From positions 1 to 31,929 of the IMG/VR virus record IMGVR_UViG_3300009432_000028: DNA of 31,929 nucleotides. The stretch is one strand, 5' to 3'. Source of the stretch: a virus. Shown here piece after piece: positions 23,488 to 31,929 of the stretch; position 1 is the stretch's first letter, and every line of letters starts with the position of its first letter. Both the position numbers and the translations under genes were made by a program. The notes beneath the pieces are model-generated. The model did not search any database. It had not been told where the DNA came from and saw only the letters and a list, made by a program, of their open reading frames with translations.

Positions 23488-25703
23488 CGAGCGCCGAACA
23501 AGGTTTGCATCGCAGGCGTGAGGGCAATAGCACCCGCAGTACCTGCACGCTTGCCACCTTCATAAATGTTACGGCCTCGCTGCAACTGTGGCGCGGCTTT
23601 TTGCAGCTCAAACATTTGTCGCGTCAGATCATCCAAGTTGCCTTGGCGTGAAAGTGGCTGGGCAATCTCGCCCATCAGAGCTTCAAACGCTTGCTGCTGA
23701 GACGGTGCGTCAGACGCCTGACGTCGGATGCTCTCGATCAACCCCGTCACCGGACCACGCTCGCCCATCAACTCAGCAGTTGACTGACCAACTCGATCCT
23801 TGGCAGCTTCCTGCGCCATCTTACGAACCTGAGTTTTGCTGTTCTGAGCAACACCGGCCCGCATGGACATAACGGAATAAATTTCATCGAGCTGGGCAAT
23901 AAATGGCCCCGCTTCATCTCCTAAGATTGTTTCCAACTTTGTGATGCCTGATCTGGACAACATGTCCTTGAGCGGCTTGATCATCTCGCGGACGTCTTGA
24001 TTTGGGTCAGTTAGAGACGCTTTGGTTTCAGCCATGACTTCATCAACATAGCTTCGCACGCCTTGCTTCAGAGCAGAGACTTCAGACGCGGGCATATCTT
24101 TCATCGCCTGCTCCATGTCATACCGTGAAACTTTGTTTCCCTTAAAGGCGTCCACGCCTGTTTGGAGTGCTTCGCGAATGCCGATAACGTCGCCGGCCAG
24201 CTCACGCGCCTCACCGTATTCTGGCACAATACCGTCAGTAGTTTTACGAATTTTGGCGGCAAGCGCCTTGGCAGTTCGCTTGTCTTCAGGTGCCGCAGTT
24301 GGGCTGACGTTATTCAAGGCTCGCGTCATGTAGTCGATCTGACGGACATCGGGCAGCGTCTCAAAGCCAGCCACGTTCCCAGCATCGTCGATCTGAGCCA
24401 TGATTTGCGCTGATGGCTGACCCTCTCGGCGCATTAGCTTTTCTGCGTTGCGGATGATGTCAACGTCTACACGCTTTAGCAGGCTCTCTAGCTCCTTACC
24501 TGCGTCACCAGAGTAGTCAATCGCCGCCTCATATGCGGCATCATACAGCTCACCACGTTGGCCTGCTGTAGACTGCATCAAGGCGTCCTCGACAGCCTGT
24601 GCTGCCTGCGGCCCGCCAAGCGTGTCGTCGAGCAGCTCGTTAAATTGTGTTCCCGCCTTACCGGCGACTTCGTCAATGTTCTGGCGAGCAATCGCTGCGC
24701 CTTCGCTAGTGGATGACGCCGCCAAGTCCAACAAGTTGCGTGTTGCTGGGCCTTGCATTCCAAGTGAGGCGTACTGCCCAGCACGCTGCATTGCTTCCTC
24801 TGCAACTGGTGCATCCATACGGGATGCTTGGCTAAGTAAATCAAGAGCCTCGCCTTTTGTGCCCAGCTCCTGCGCAATGCCGCGAGCGTCTTTAGTCGCA
24901 AGACGCGACCCGATTGCGCCTGCGCCTGCGCCCACTAATGGCCCAAGCGGCCCAAACAGTGCGCCAGCCGCGCCGCCAAACTTTGCACCTGTCGTGGCGC
25001 TTTCGATGCGCTCCTCTTTCGTCTTACCTTCGCCTGACCCGTAAACAGCGCCCTCAAGCGCTCCGAGACCTGCGCCGAGACCCGCACCGGCCACGATGCG
25101 AGGCGCTAAAGACGTTCCGAGTGGGGCAGCGACAACGGCAGGCGCTGCAACAGCCGCAGCTAATCCGGTGCCCAGTCCCACCCCTGCGCGTGAAGCCATA
25201 ACTGTTTTTGGCGCTACAATCTCACGAGCCTCTTGAGCTGCACGCGTCGCGCTTGCGGCGTCCTCACCAAACACGCTGCCGACAGCCTCATCAAAGTAAG
25301 AGCCGAAGAAGGGGACGCCCTTCAATGCGCTTGCGCCTCGCGCCACAAGTTCACCAGTCTGGTCAATAATGTCTTCTGCAAATCCACGCTTGGATACGCT
25401 ACCTGCGTCACCGCCGGCAGCGCGTATTTCAGCAATGCGTTTCGGATCGCTAGTGGCGTATCCGCTGTTGACGTAGCTCTCCCTGCCAGTCTCATCATTT
25501 TTAACTATGCGACCGCCGTCCTCAAACCTGTCTATTATTGACGTGCCAGACGGTGCCTTCTGAGGCTTCAGCCCCAAAGCACTGTAAAATTCCCCATAGT
25601 CCATGTCAGAATAAAACTTTGAGTGGAACGCCTTGGCAAAATCATCATCTGACATGTCATCATAGTCAGGGTACTTACTACGAAGTTCTGTAATGTTGGC
25701 CAT
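23484..25703 (-). CDS. Large internal virion / DNA-ejection candidate protein
   Basis: A 739-aa protein starting MANITELRSKYPDYDDMSDD; the ATG at 25703 has GGGGA upstream, better than a TTG at 25730. Residues about 155-275 are long Gly/Ala-rich hydrophobic stretches (GLGTGLAAAVAAPAVVAAPL, GAAGALFGPLGPLVGAGAGA) that could insert in membranes. The rest is charged and helical. Large proteins with glycine-zipper-like segments beside nozzle and fibre genes are typical of podovirus internal proteins that form a trans-envelope channel. This is inference from composition and position. It is the last gene before the terminator at 23,143. Confidence 0.72.
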   Translation of the reverse strand: MANITELRSKYPDYDDMSDDDFAKAFHSKFYSDMDYGEFYSALGLKPQKAPSGTSIIDRFEDGGRIVKNDETGRESYVNSGYATSDPKRIAEIRAAGGDAGSVSKRGFAEDIIDQTGELVARGASALKGVPFFGSYFDEAVGSVFGEDAASATRAAQEAREIVAPKTVMASRAGVGLGTGLAAAVAAPAVVAAPLGTSLAPRIVAGAGLGAGLGALEGAVYGSGEGKTKEERIESATTGAKFGGAAGALFGPLGPLVGAGAGAIGSRLATKDARGIAQELGTKGEALDLLSQASRMDAPVAEEAMQRAGQYASLGMQGPATRNLLDLAASSTSEGAAIARQNIDEVAGKAGTQFNELLDDTLGGPQAAQAVEDALMQSTAGQRGELYDAAYEAAIDYSGDAGKELESLLKRVDVDIIRNAEKLMRREGQPSAQIMAQIDDAGNVAGFETLPDVRQIDYMTRALNNVSPTAAPEDKRTAKALAAKIRKTTDGIVPEYGEARELAGDVIGIREALQTGVDAFKGNKVSRYDMEQAMKDMPASEVSALKQGVRSYVDEVMAETKASLTDPNQDVREMIKPLKDMLSRSGITKLETILGDEAGPFIAQLDEIYSVMSMRAGVAQNSKTQVRKMAQEAAKDRVGQSTAELMGERGPVTGLIESIRRQASDAPSQQQAFEALMGEIAQPLSRQGNLDDLTRQMFELQKAAPQLQRGRNIYEGGKRAGTAGAIALTPAMQTLFGAR

Positions 25704-25707
25704 TAAT

Positions 25708-26676
25708 TCATTCCCCTTTGCGTATGCCAAGTGGGTCGGACATATTGGACCCTTCTGGCTTGTAATACGTTTCTAGTGGTATCTGCTCTCCCGCCTTGCG
25801 GCGGTTGTTGAGGTCAATGTAGAATTGAAACTCTCTCAAGGCTTCGATAAAGTCTTCTGGCTTTTGAGCTTGACTTAGTCTCGTTTGAGCCTGCTCGGCC
25901 TTGGTGCCCTCCATCTCAGTAATAGAACCCGCGCCTTTTAGAGCTTGGAATGACTGTAAGAACGCGTCGCCTCTAATTTGGTCAACTCTTGCCCTTACGC
26001 GTGCTGCGTCCGCATCAAGCCCAAGTTCCGCAAGAGGCTTACGAAAGAAGCCCTCGATGCCAAGTGCTGCTGATAGGTTTGGATCTTTTATAAGCTGGTC
26101 AATTCTTCCGATCAAAGCATTGCCCTTTGAAATCTCAAGCTCGACGCCCACTTTGCGCTCAACTTCGCCAAGCATCGCCTGACCAGTCGGGCCATCTATT
26201 AAGCCCTGTGCCATTGCCCTTAAAATTGCCTCACGCCCTCCAAGGCCGCCACCAGCCTCGTTTCCGAACAGACTGCCCATCATTTGGTTGCGTGCAAGTG
26301 CAGCCTGACGCTTGCGCTCCATGTCAGCGCGGTTAGTAATGTCGTCCATCATGCCACGCACAGCGGTTCCCTCTTTACCCTGCAAGGCGAAGCCGGCATC
26401 TTTTAATGCCGCAAATCCCATCATCGTGCGCTGACCGCGTGACAAGTTCTCAAACGGGTCTTGCGGGATCGGCGTTTCCAAAAGCCCCATCAGAGCCTGC
26501 TGATTGCTGGCCATCGGTGCCGCTGCTGTCGCGGAAACTGGTGTCTGCAAGCTAAGCGCCTCAGCGTCGGGTTCCAAGCCCAGTAAAGCCCTGTCAGCAG
26601 GATTTGCAATATCACCTGCCTTTGCGTTCGGTATGCCAAGGCGGTCAATGTCGTCTTGTGTTAATGCGTATGCCAT
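25708..26676 (-). CDS. Putative DNA-transfer / internal virion protein
   Basis: A 322-aa protein. The C-terminal part contains GDAFLQSFQALKGAGSITEM and TKAEQAQTRLSQAQ, a pattern I recognise in phage proteins of the ejection module. Residues about 75-160 are Met/Gly-rich and helical. AGGAG precedes the ATG. It lies between two other internal-protein candidates. No enzymatic motif is seen. The ejection role is inferred from neighbours and from that shared segment. Confidence 0.65.
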   Translation of the reverse strand: MAYALTQDDIDRLGIPNAKAGDIANPADRALLGLEPDAEALSLQTPVSATAAAPMASNQQALMGLLETPIPQDPFENLSRGQRTMMGFAALKDAGFALQGKEGTAVRGMMDDITNRADMERKRQAALARNQMMGSLFGNEAGGGLGGREAILRAMAQGLIDGPTGQAMLGEVERKVGVELEISKGNALIGRIDQLIKDPNLSAALGIEGFFRKPLAELGLDADAARVRARVDQIRGDAFLQSFQALKGAGSITEMEGTKAEQAQTRLSQAQKPEDFIEALREFQFYIDLNNRRKAGEQIPLETYYKPEGSNMSDPLGIRKGE

Positions 26677-26685
26677 CTTCCGCTC

Positions 26686-27600
26686 CTACTTAAATATTCC
26701 AAAGCCCTGCGGCCCCATGCCCATGCCGAATGATCCGGCTGCACTAAGGTAATTGCCCATTCCGCCGGATGACGTCATGCCGGAGCTTGAGCCTGAACCG
26801 ATTGTTGTGCCGTACCCAGTCGGGATGCCTGACGCTGCGCTCAGCAGAGAGTTCAATCCTGACAGTGGGAAGTCTTGCTCGCGTGCAAATTCGCTGAACA
26901 TCTGGTCCAAGCGTGCCTGATCCATAGATCGTGCTGTTTCGCCTGCCTGCATCTGGGTGCCAAGAACCGCCTTCTGCGCTTCCAAGCCTTGACCCGCTGT
27001 TGCGCCTAGACCGCCAGCACCTGTTGCACGAATGCCCGCCGCCTGCATCTGGCGAGCCATGTCAGCCTGTGCCGCAGCCTGCGCATTCTGGAAGCCGGCC
27101 TGCATTTGGTTGGTCACAAGGTCCGACGCCTGCTGGCCGTAAGCCTTTCTGGTTTCGGCTTCTGCTATACCATGCCGCGACCCGCCAAAGGCGTTAGCAG
27201 AGGATGCCTGCGCGCCGAGCTTATTCATTGCTTGCTCTTGCGCCCCACCCAATGTGCGCAGAGATGCGTCTATCACGTTTTGCTGATACGGAGACATATA
27301 TGCGCCAAGGTCAGTGCTAGATAATTGGCCAGCTTGCATTTGCCCAAGGTCGCCATAAATATCAGCCGCCTGTCCGTATTGCTCTGTGCCAGCCTGCAAT
27401 CCGCCGTAACCCTCAAGGGCACGCTGCTGTAGAGGCGTCATGCCTGCAATGCGCTCGCCTTCGTATGGCGTAAATTCTCGCTCAGCAATTTCCGTTGCGC
27501 GTGGCAATATCTGCTGGCGCAGGAAATCCTCTTGGAATTGAGGCATCGACTGTGTCGAGCTTGATTGCTCAGTTACGTTTGTTGTCTCTTTAGAACCCAT
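26686..27600 (-). CDS. Putative internal virion protein, Gln/Ala-rich
   Basis: A 304-aa protein rich in Gln, Ala, Gly and Met. A central block reads AYMSPYQQNVIDASLRTLGG, then ANAFGGSRHGIAEAETRKAY, a recurrent pattern in phages with short tails. The C-terminus is Gly/Ser-rich and ends GFGIFK. It is probably helical in the middle with a disordered tail. It overlaps the GNAT-like gene by 1 nt (TGATG). A role as a minor head or ejection protein is inferred from context. Confidence 0.68.
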   Translation of the reverse strand: MGSKETTNVTEQSSSTQSMPQFQEDFLRQQILPRATEIAEREFTPYEGERIAGMTPLQQRALEGYGGLQAGTEQYGQAADIYGDLGQMQAGQLSSTDLGAYMSPYQQNVIDASLRTLGGAQEQAMNKLGAQASSANAFGGSRHGIAEAETRKAYGQQASDLVTNQMQAGFQNAQAAAQADMARQMQAAGIRATGAGGLGATAGQGLEAQKAVLGTQMQAGETARSMDQARLDQMFSEFAREQDFPLSGLNSLLSAASGIPTGYGTTIGSGSSSGMTSSGGMGNYLSAAGSFGMGMGPQGFGIFK

Positions 27601-28052
27601 CAGTCCAACTCCATCACATAGTGTGTGTAGACTTCACGAAATGGTGATTTGTCCACGTATTTCTCAAAACCTTTTCGGCCATCGGCCTCTATCGCGCAAA
27701 GATCGGCATCCAGTGCAATCTTTGATAAAACTTTTATCGCATCATCCATCCACTGACCCATTCGGCTTCCGCCCATAAATTCAATCTTCAGGGTGTCTCT
27801 TTGAGGGTGTCGGACGACGCACGTAGTAAGCGCAGCAACCAACTTGTCCTCGACGAAAACGACCCACATGATTGCGCCGCCACCTCTTATGTCATCCTCG
27901 ATGTCATCCAAGCTGACATTGTCAGACTGACGTGACACCGCCGGTTCAATTAGTGCCATACCCTGTGGCAAAAATTCGTCGTAGTCATCCTGCAAGACAG
28001 GCAAGACCGTAACGCGCGGCTCTAAGTGCAACTTTACAACATTACTTGTCAA
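27600..28052 (-). CDS. GNAT acetyltransferase-like protein
   Basis: A 150-aa protein. It has the order of a small GNAT fold: an N-terminal helix region (LIEPAVSRQ), a strand pair with IMWVVFVEDKLVAALTTCVV, then LKIEFMGGSRMGQWMDDAIK and a C-terminal IEADGRKGFEKYV. The acetyl-CoA loop (usually Q/RxxGxG/A) is poorly conserved (MGGSRMGQW), so catalytic activity is doubtful. Such proteins occur among virion genes of short-tailed phages with unknown role. The start is a TTG at 28052 with GGGGGC upstream and is uncertain. Confidence 0.6.
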   Translation of the reverse strand: MTSNVVKLHLEPRVTVLPVLQDDYDEFLPQGMALIEPAVSRQSDNVSLDDIEDDIRGGGAIMWVVFVEDKLVAALTTCVVRHPQRDTLKIEFMGGSRMGQWMDDAIKVLSKIALDADLCAIEADGRKGFEKYVDKSPFREVYTHYVMELD

Positions 28053-28083
28053 ATTGACAGCCCCCGCTTGCAGTCATCAGTTG

Positions 28084-28440
28084 TCACCACGAACCTCCAA
28101 GATGAGACGTACGTGACCATATTGCAGTCGTGCCGTCGTATGTGCCATTGCAAATGTAGATATAGTTTGTGTCCCAGCTAATTAAACCAGACTTGTCACC
28201 CGCCGAACCCGCATTTGTCGGTGGCACACCCACCTTTACAACAACCTCAACAAACTCATTGCTGCGACTTACCACTGGGTAGCCAGCTACCTCATCCCAC
28301 AGCAAAATGCCGTTCTCAGACGGATTATCATCAGAGGATTTCGTAAATAAACGAGGAAGCTGTCGCGATAGGTAGCTGGAAAGCTGCCTGCCCCATTGCT
28401 TCCAATCTGGGCCAAGTGGCGGCAGTACAGGCGCGGGCAT
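28084..28440 (-). CDS. Small virion-module protein
   Basis: A 118-aa protein. The N-terminus is Pro-rich (MPAPVLPPLGPDWKQWGRQL). The C-terminal half has AGSAGDKSGLISWDTNYIYI followed by DGTTAIWSRT, a beta-rich segment I recognise in many phage structural proteins, often near tail or fibre genes. It could be a small tail or fibre accessory protein. Its ATG overlaps the nozzle stop as TAATG. Function is not established. Confidence 0.65.
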   Translation of the reverse strand: MPAPVLPPLGPDWKQWGRQLSSYLSRQLPRLFTKSSDDNPSENGILLWDEVAGYPVVSRSNEFVEVVVKVGVPPTNAGSAGDKSGLISWDTNYIYICNGTYDGTTAIWSRTSHLGGSW

Positions 28441-29918
28441 TAGCGCTTACCCATTGGTTTAGCATCAATGCGCATTGTTCCGACTTTCCAGTCGGCCAGC
28501 CTATCACCCTCGATAAGCATTCGCGCCTGACGACCAGAGAACCTAACCGACGTAGGGTTGGCTGGATTATATGGACCGTGCGTGCGCTCCACGTCATTCG
28601 GGTGGAAACGTGTCTTAAAGGACACATCAACGTCGCCCTGAGATTGCTCGTCTGGTATTAGCTTGTTCACGCTCATGATCTGATCGCCCGTACCCAGTAA
28701 AATCGGGCCAGTCTCAGCAAATATTCTTTCTCCGTCTACGTTAAGTCCAACCTCATGCTCTTTAAGGTCAGACGCCTCAGTGGTCATAAATGGATGCTTG
28801 AACACGCCGCGCTGAACGCCTGACGTTCGGTTTAAACTACCGATAAGCCAGTGGCGCTCTTTGTAATCAAATGCAACGTAACTGTCGATTTCGAGGCTAT
28901 TACCAGAGCAATAGAACCACCAGATTTCTCCAAATTGGCCATTATTAAACGCCCAAATTTTGGATTGCTGCGCCCTGTTCATGTCTCCAAATACAAAATC
29001 ATGCACTTCGCATGGCAACTCCTGCACAGCGTTGCCGTCAAACATGTAGAAGCCACGCTGGCCCATCCAGAACACACCGGCGTCCACGTCAGCCGCGCAG
29101 CGCCGTGAAATAGCCCCGCAGGACGTGCCTACACGCTCGAACCCGTAAACGTACGGCGGCCCCTGATAGCGCCCCGTGTGCGCATCTACGTCAGTTATGA
29201 CAAGTGTCTGACCCTTGGTGCGTATTGCCAGCATAATCTGACCAGAGGTTTGCAGCTCAATATCGCCAGCTTCGTTTGTTGCTGCTGGAGTCCAGAGCGT
29301 GTTATTTTCTCTGTCGCACCACGAAATTTTACGAGGATTGCCCCCCGACCCCAACGCCCACACAAAGCGTTCTTCTGTAACAATGATGCCGGAGTTGGAT
29401 GTCGGCGCGTTGGCCACAACGGCTGCGTCTGTTCCCGTGTTTAATTGCCACTCAAGAATGCGGCCATCTTCGACGTTACAGGCGATCAAATACTCGCCAT
29501 AATTGTCTAGGCTCCACGTTGTTGCCTCGGAGTAGTTCCCGTAATCTGGACGAGATTGTCCGTAAAATCCAGTGCCGTAAAAGCCGTACCCGTATCCAGT
29601 CTCAACTTCAGCATCAGCGCGGCCCGTGGCCAAGTTGGACGGGGCAACGTCGTATACTGTGTTTGATCCCGTCATAACGCTCAGCTCAGTGTGAGAGCCG
29701 CCTGCAAGCCAAGCCGTGCCGTCGTTGGCTTCCCACGAATGCATTCCGCGCGTCGGGTTTGCGCTGAAGCCAGTCTTGCGGTCCTGCCATCCGCCAATCG
29801 GGCGAAGTGAGCCGTCACGCCAGCGGACCAAGCTGCCATCACGCCAGCGTCCAGTGGCGTCTAGGTCTGTGCCGTTGCGGTAAAATCCTGCCGGAACCTT
29901 TAGTGGAATAAGTGCCAT
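28440..29918 (-). CDS. Tail nozzle-like protein (tail tubular B / stabilisation type)
   Basis: A 492-aa protein starting MALIPLKVPAGFYRNGTDLD at 29918, where TAATG overlaps the adhesin stop; the longer open frame to 30128 gives Arg/Trp-rich text typical of a shadow. Repeated beta-blade-like segments (GRWRDGSLVRWRDGSLRPIG, DNYGEYLIACNVEDGRILEW, FWMGQRGFYMFDG) suggest a propeller, as in nozzle proteins of short-tailed phages. It would close the tail tube below the adaptor. The call is supported by sequence style and context. Confidence 0.78.
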   Translation of the reverse strand: MALIPLKVPAGFYRNGTDLDATGRWRDGSLVRWRDGSLRPIGGWQDRKTGFSANPTRGMHSWEANDGTAWLAGGSHTELSVMTGSNTVYDVAPSNLATGRADAEVETGYGYGFYGTGFYGQSRPDYGNYSEATTWSLDNYGEYLIACNVEDGRILEWQLNTGTDAAVVANAPTSNSGIIVTEERFVWALGSGGNPRKISWCDRENNTLWTPAATNEAGDIELQTSGQIMLAIRTKGQTLVITDVDAHTGRYQGPPYVYGFERVGTSCGAISRRCAADVDAGVFWMGQRGFYMFDGNAVQELPCEVHDFVFGDMNRAQQSKIWAFNNGQFGEIWWFYCSGNSLEIDSYVAFDYKERHWLIGSLNRTSGVQRGVFKHPFMTTEASDLKEHEVGLNVDGERIFAETGPILLGTGDQIMSVNKLIPDEQSQGDVDVSFKTRFHPNDVERTHGPYNPANPTSVRFSGRQARMLIEGDRLADWKVGTMRIDAKPMGKR

Positions 29919-30916
29919 TAAGACGTAGCTCCATAAATTGTGCCGTTGTTGGTCAGCGTGGAGGTGCCAAGGATGGCCTTGCCGCCCGCGCCGCCACCGC
30001 CGGAACCAGCCTGCCCCCAAAAGCCACCAGCGTTGCCGCTTGCCGTACCTGTAGAGCCACCCGTCAAAGCACGGCCACCTGCCGCACCGCCTTGCCGCCA
30101 ATAAGATGCCTGTAATCGCCCTGCGCAAGCGCCGCTAGTGTAAACAAAGGAAGTTCCACCTGCGAATGCTCCACTACCACCGCCACCGCCGTAGCCGTAA
30201 CCCCTTGATAGAATTGCACTTCGTGTGTCAGTAGTATTGGTCGGCCCACTACAACTGTGGCCAATAGTGCTATCGGTATAGATACCGCCGTAGGCATGGC
30301 CGCCTGTCCTTGATGATGTGTCACCAAAGGCACCACCCTGCCCCGCACCGCCACCGCCCGTATAGCCAGTAAGCGTTCCGGATGACCCCACAGATGTGTA
30401 GGTGTAAGACCCACCGCCGCCGCCGCCGCCGCCCGCAATGTAGGCACCTGAGTTATTGGTAATAGACACAGTGTTGCTAGTGGTAATTTGTATGGCAGAA
30501 CCGCCAGCTTGACTAGCACCGCCGCCCATTCCGATAATGTTACCGTTGTTTACTACGGTTACGCCACCAGCAAAACTGCCCGCAAGAACAAGACCACCCG
30601 TAGATGTCGTGTCTGAGTAGCACCAAACTCCTGAGTTGACCGTAACTGAAAGCGGGGTACTCTGGTCCCAGCCATCCGTAATAGCCAGCGCTCGAACATC
30701 TGCGTTTCGTGTGTTAGCTGCAATGGTAAAGGCGTATGAGTTTGACGCTCCGTAGAAGTCGCTAATGTCTATGGCACCGCTCGTGGGTACACTTGTCGCG
30801 CCAGATGGAATATAAGTTCCGCTGCGATAATATTCAGACATGCTGATTGGGTTGCTGCCACCAAATTCAGTCTGGATGTTTGACAGGGAGACCGCCCCTG
30901 ATGCCTGTATCGCCAT
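29918..30916 (-). CDS. Glycine-rich receptor-binding adhesin
   Basis: A 332-aa protein. Residues 1-57 (MAIQASGAVSLSNIQTEFGG, then MSEYYRSGTYIP and IDISDFYGAS) are a short docking module common in marine-phage structural proteins. Residues about 160-325 are very rich in Gly, with runs such as GGGGGGGG and repeated GGGGAGQGGAFG-like segments, resembling polyglycine-II sandwich adhesins (for example gp38 of S16-like phages). Between runs lie variable loops that could contact the receptor. TAATG overlaps couple it to both neighbours. The receptor is unknown. Confidence 0.75.
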   Translation of the reverse strand: MAIQASGAVSLSNIQTEFGGSNPISMSEYYRSGTYIPSGATSVPTSGAIDISDFYGASNSYAFTIAANTRNADVRALAITDGWDQSTPLSVTVNSGVWCYSDTTSTGGLVLAGSFAGGVTVVNNGNIIGMGGGASQAGGSAIQITTSNTVSITNNSGAYIAGGGGGGGGSYTYTSVGSSGTLTGYTGGGGAGQGGAFGDTSSRTGGHAYGGIYTDSTIGHSCSGPTNTTDTRSAILSRGYGYGGGGGSGAFAGGTSFVYTSGACAGRLQASYWRQGGAAGGRALTGGSTGTASGNAGGFWGQAGSGGGGAGGKAILGTSTLTNNGTIYGATS

Positions 30917-31443
30917 TAGATAGTTCCGTAAGCAGTAACGTCACCAACAACAGTAAGGTTGCCAGAGGCGTCCAGTTTCATCTTATTCGCGCCGCCAGTT
31001 GCAAAACGCAAGACGCCGCCACTTTCGGTAATTGTCCAATCGCCAAAATCAACTGTCGTGACGTTTACTGTTCCAGTGAATGTCGGGTTGGCTGTAATCG
31101 CATTGAGCTGAGCCTGAATGCCGCTGGTTACGCCATTAACGTAATTGACCTGAGCTGTCGTAGCTGTAACACCGGCCAAGACGTTGAGTTCGGCTGTTGT
31201 TGCCAGCGATCCTGACAATGAGTTCAACTCTGCCGCCGTTGCCGTAACGCCGGCCAATGTATTGACCTCTGCCGCCGTTGCCGTAACATTGACGCCGCCA
31301 ACTGTCAGCGTGCTCAGGTTTGGCGCAACCGTGCCAGAGGTGCCATTTAAGGCATTAACAATGGTATCGAGGCCAGTGTTTACTGTTGCCCCCCATGTGT
31401 CCTCGCTTCCACCTACGGTTGGTTTTGTAACGCTAATTGCCAT
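30916..31443 (-). CDS. Fibre-associated repeat protein
   Basis: A 175-aa protein. Residues about 50-110 have repeated units such as VTATAAEVNTLAG, VTATAAELNSLSG and ATTAELNVLAG, the TAAELN/NxLAG repeat of phage fibres, likely forming a helical or trimeric stem. The rest is beta-rich (FTGTVNVTTVDFGDWTI, then SGNLTVVGDVTAYGTI). AAGGA precedes the ATG. It lies directly upstream of the adhesin gene and may be its stalk or an attachment protein. The repeat family is recognised; the role is inferred. Confidence 0.75.
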   Translation of the reverse strand: MAISVTKPTVGGSEDTWGATVNTGLDTIVNALNGTSGTVAPNLSTLTVGGVNVTATAAEVNTLAGVTATAAELNSLSGSLATTAELNVLAGVTATTAQVNYVNGVTSGIQAQLNAITANPTFTGTVNVTTVDFGDWTITESGGVLRFATGGANKMKLDASGNLTVVGDVTAYGTI

Positions 31444-31501
31444 CTATCTTTTCCTTTTAAGGCGGTGCTTGGCTTACCATACACAGGTTTTGCGGTTATT
31501 G

Positions 31502-31929
31502 CTAGACAGCAGCCGCTACTACAGCTTCTGGTGTACCATCGACTACAGCCTGTGCCGTATCACGCTCTGATACATCAACAGTAATCAGAGGGTTCTCAAT
31601 GGTTTCCTCGGTAGGCTCTGCGTCCATGTCATCTGAGTACACAGTGCGTGTGACTGTAGCCTCAACAGCTTCAACAGCAGTAACGGTTATAACATCGTGC
31701 ATAACATCGACCATTTCCTCTGCGTCTTCGTCCCACACCTGTTCACCTGTAGGCTGGCTTTCGACTACCTCTGCACGACCTACTGACACGATGTACTGTG
31801 CTAGTCGGGTTGTGGCTGTACGGTAAGCTGCAAGCTGTTGGTTGAAGGTATAAGTTGCTACGTGCGTATCAATAGCTGCTTGCTTATCGGCATCCACAGG
31901 TTCTACCTTTGGGTGTGCAGCTTTTACAT
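31502..31929 (-). CDS. Fibre-region protein, 5' end beyond window edge
   Basis: The frame is open from the right edge to a TAG at 31502-31504 (142 codons visible). It reads VKAAHPKVEPVDADKQAAID at the edge, then an acidic helical part and Val/Thr-rich segments (TVTAVEAVEATVTRTVY, ENPLITVDVSERDTAQ). Internal GTG at 31897 is probably not the start. Similar proteins occur next to fibre genes in marine phages, by impression. Its frame is the same as that of the fibre at the left edge if the window closes into a circle. Function unknown. Confidence 0.6.
   Translation of the reverse strand, partial: VKAAHPKVEPVDADKQAAIDTHVATYTFNQQLAAYRTATTRLAQYIVSVGRAEVVESQPTGEQVWDEDAEEMVDVMHDVITVTAVEAVEATVTRTVYSDDMDAEPTEETIENPLITVDVSERDTAQAVVDGTPEAVVAAAV

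Noticed and set aside
29919-30128. N-terminal extension of the nozzle-like protein
   Set aside because: Arg/Trp-rich shadow of the adhesin gene; TAATG overlap at 29918 gives the natural start.
1-31929. Prophage or gene-transfer agent
   Set aside because: No integrase, attachment repeats or host genes are seen, and the terminase and replication genes fit an autonomous phage; a prophage state cannot be fully excluded from this window alone.

Overview
The window looks like most or all of the genome of a tailed double-stranded DNA bacteriophage (class Caudoviricetes) with podovirus-like virion genes: a P22-type portal, a major capsid protein of the SU10/DUF5309 type, an SU10-type adaptor, a nozzle-like protein, several candidate DNA-ejection proteins and fibre proteins, and no sheath, tail tube or tape measure. 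The large terminase and the RecE-like and RuvC-like enzymes fit this. I see no integrase, no CI-type repressor, no tRNA and no CRISPR, so a lytic life style is the simplest reading. The endolysin and holin-like proteins point to a Gram-negative host. Fibre and adhesin sequence styles resemble phages of marine bacteria, perhaps Alphaproteobacteria; this is an impression from family resemblance, not a search.

Layout. (a) 1-12,150, minus strand: late genes. In transcription order: terL (12,150-10,726), an intrinsic terminator, an unknown gene, a lytic transglycosylase, a large unknown protein, portal, small protein, scaffold, major capsid, small protein, adaptor, then a long tail fibre that runs off the left edge. 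(b) 12,455-18,344, minus strand: terS and the DNA-replication/recombination genes, read from right to left as a small ribbon-helix-helix protein, RuvC-like resolvase, RecE-like exonuclease, candidate ssDNA-binding protein, TOPRIM-helicase, nuclease-like protein, a protein with an SSB-like C-terminal tip, and terS. No DNA or RNA polymerase gene is seen. (c) 18,455-21,208, plus strand: lysis cassette of small membrane proteins, one with an EF-hand, then a GH19 endolysin and a PD-(D/E)XK-like protein. (d) 21,205-23,069, minus strand: tightly overlapping small genes including a MazG/DUF5664-type nucleotide hydrolase, two helix-turn-helix proteins, a 49-aa double zinc-ribbon protein and two tiny membrane peptides. 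(e) 23,308-23,487, one small plus-strand gene. (f) 23,484-31,929, minus strand: fibre-associated proteins, polyglycine adhesin, nozzle, GNAT-like protein and three internal/ejection candidates, ended by a strong intrinsic terminator at 23,143-23,192.

Many adjacent genes overlap by 1-4 nt (ATGA, GTGA, TAATG, TGATG), so translational coupling is the rule. The few real gaps stand out: terS-terL, 13,546-13,722 (CCACAG/CTGTGG inverted repeats), 18,345-18,454 (divergent control region) and 23,070-23,307. The palindrome GTTAAC was found only in such gaps. The fibre at the left edge and the incomplete gene at the right edge are in the same reading frame, so the window may be a circular or permuted genome opened within the fibre region, but this is not proven.
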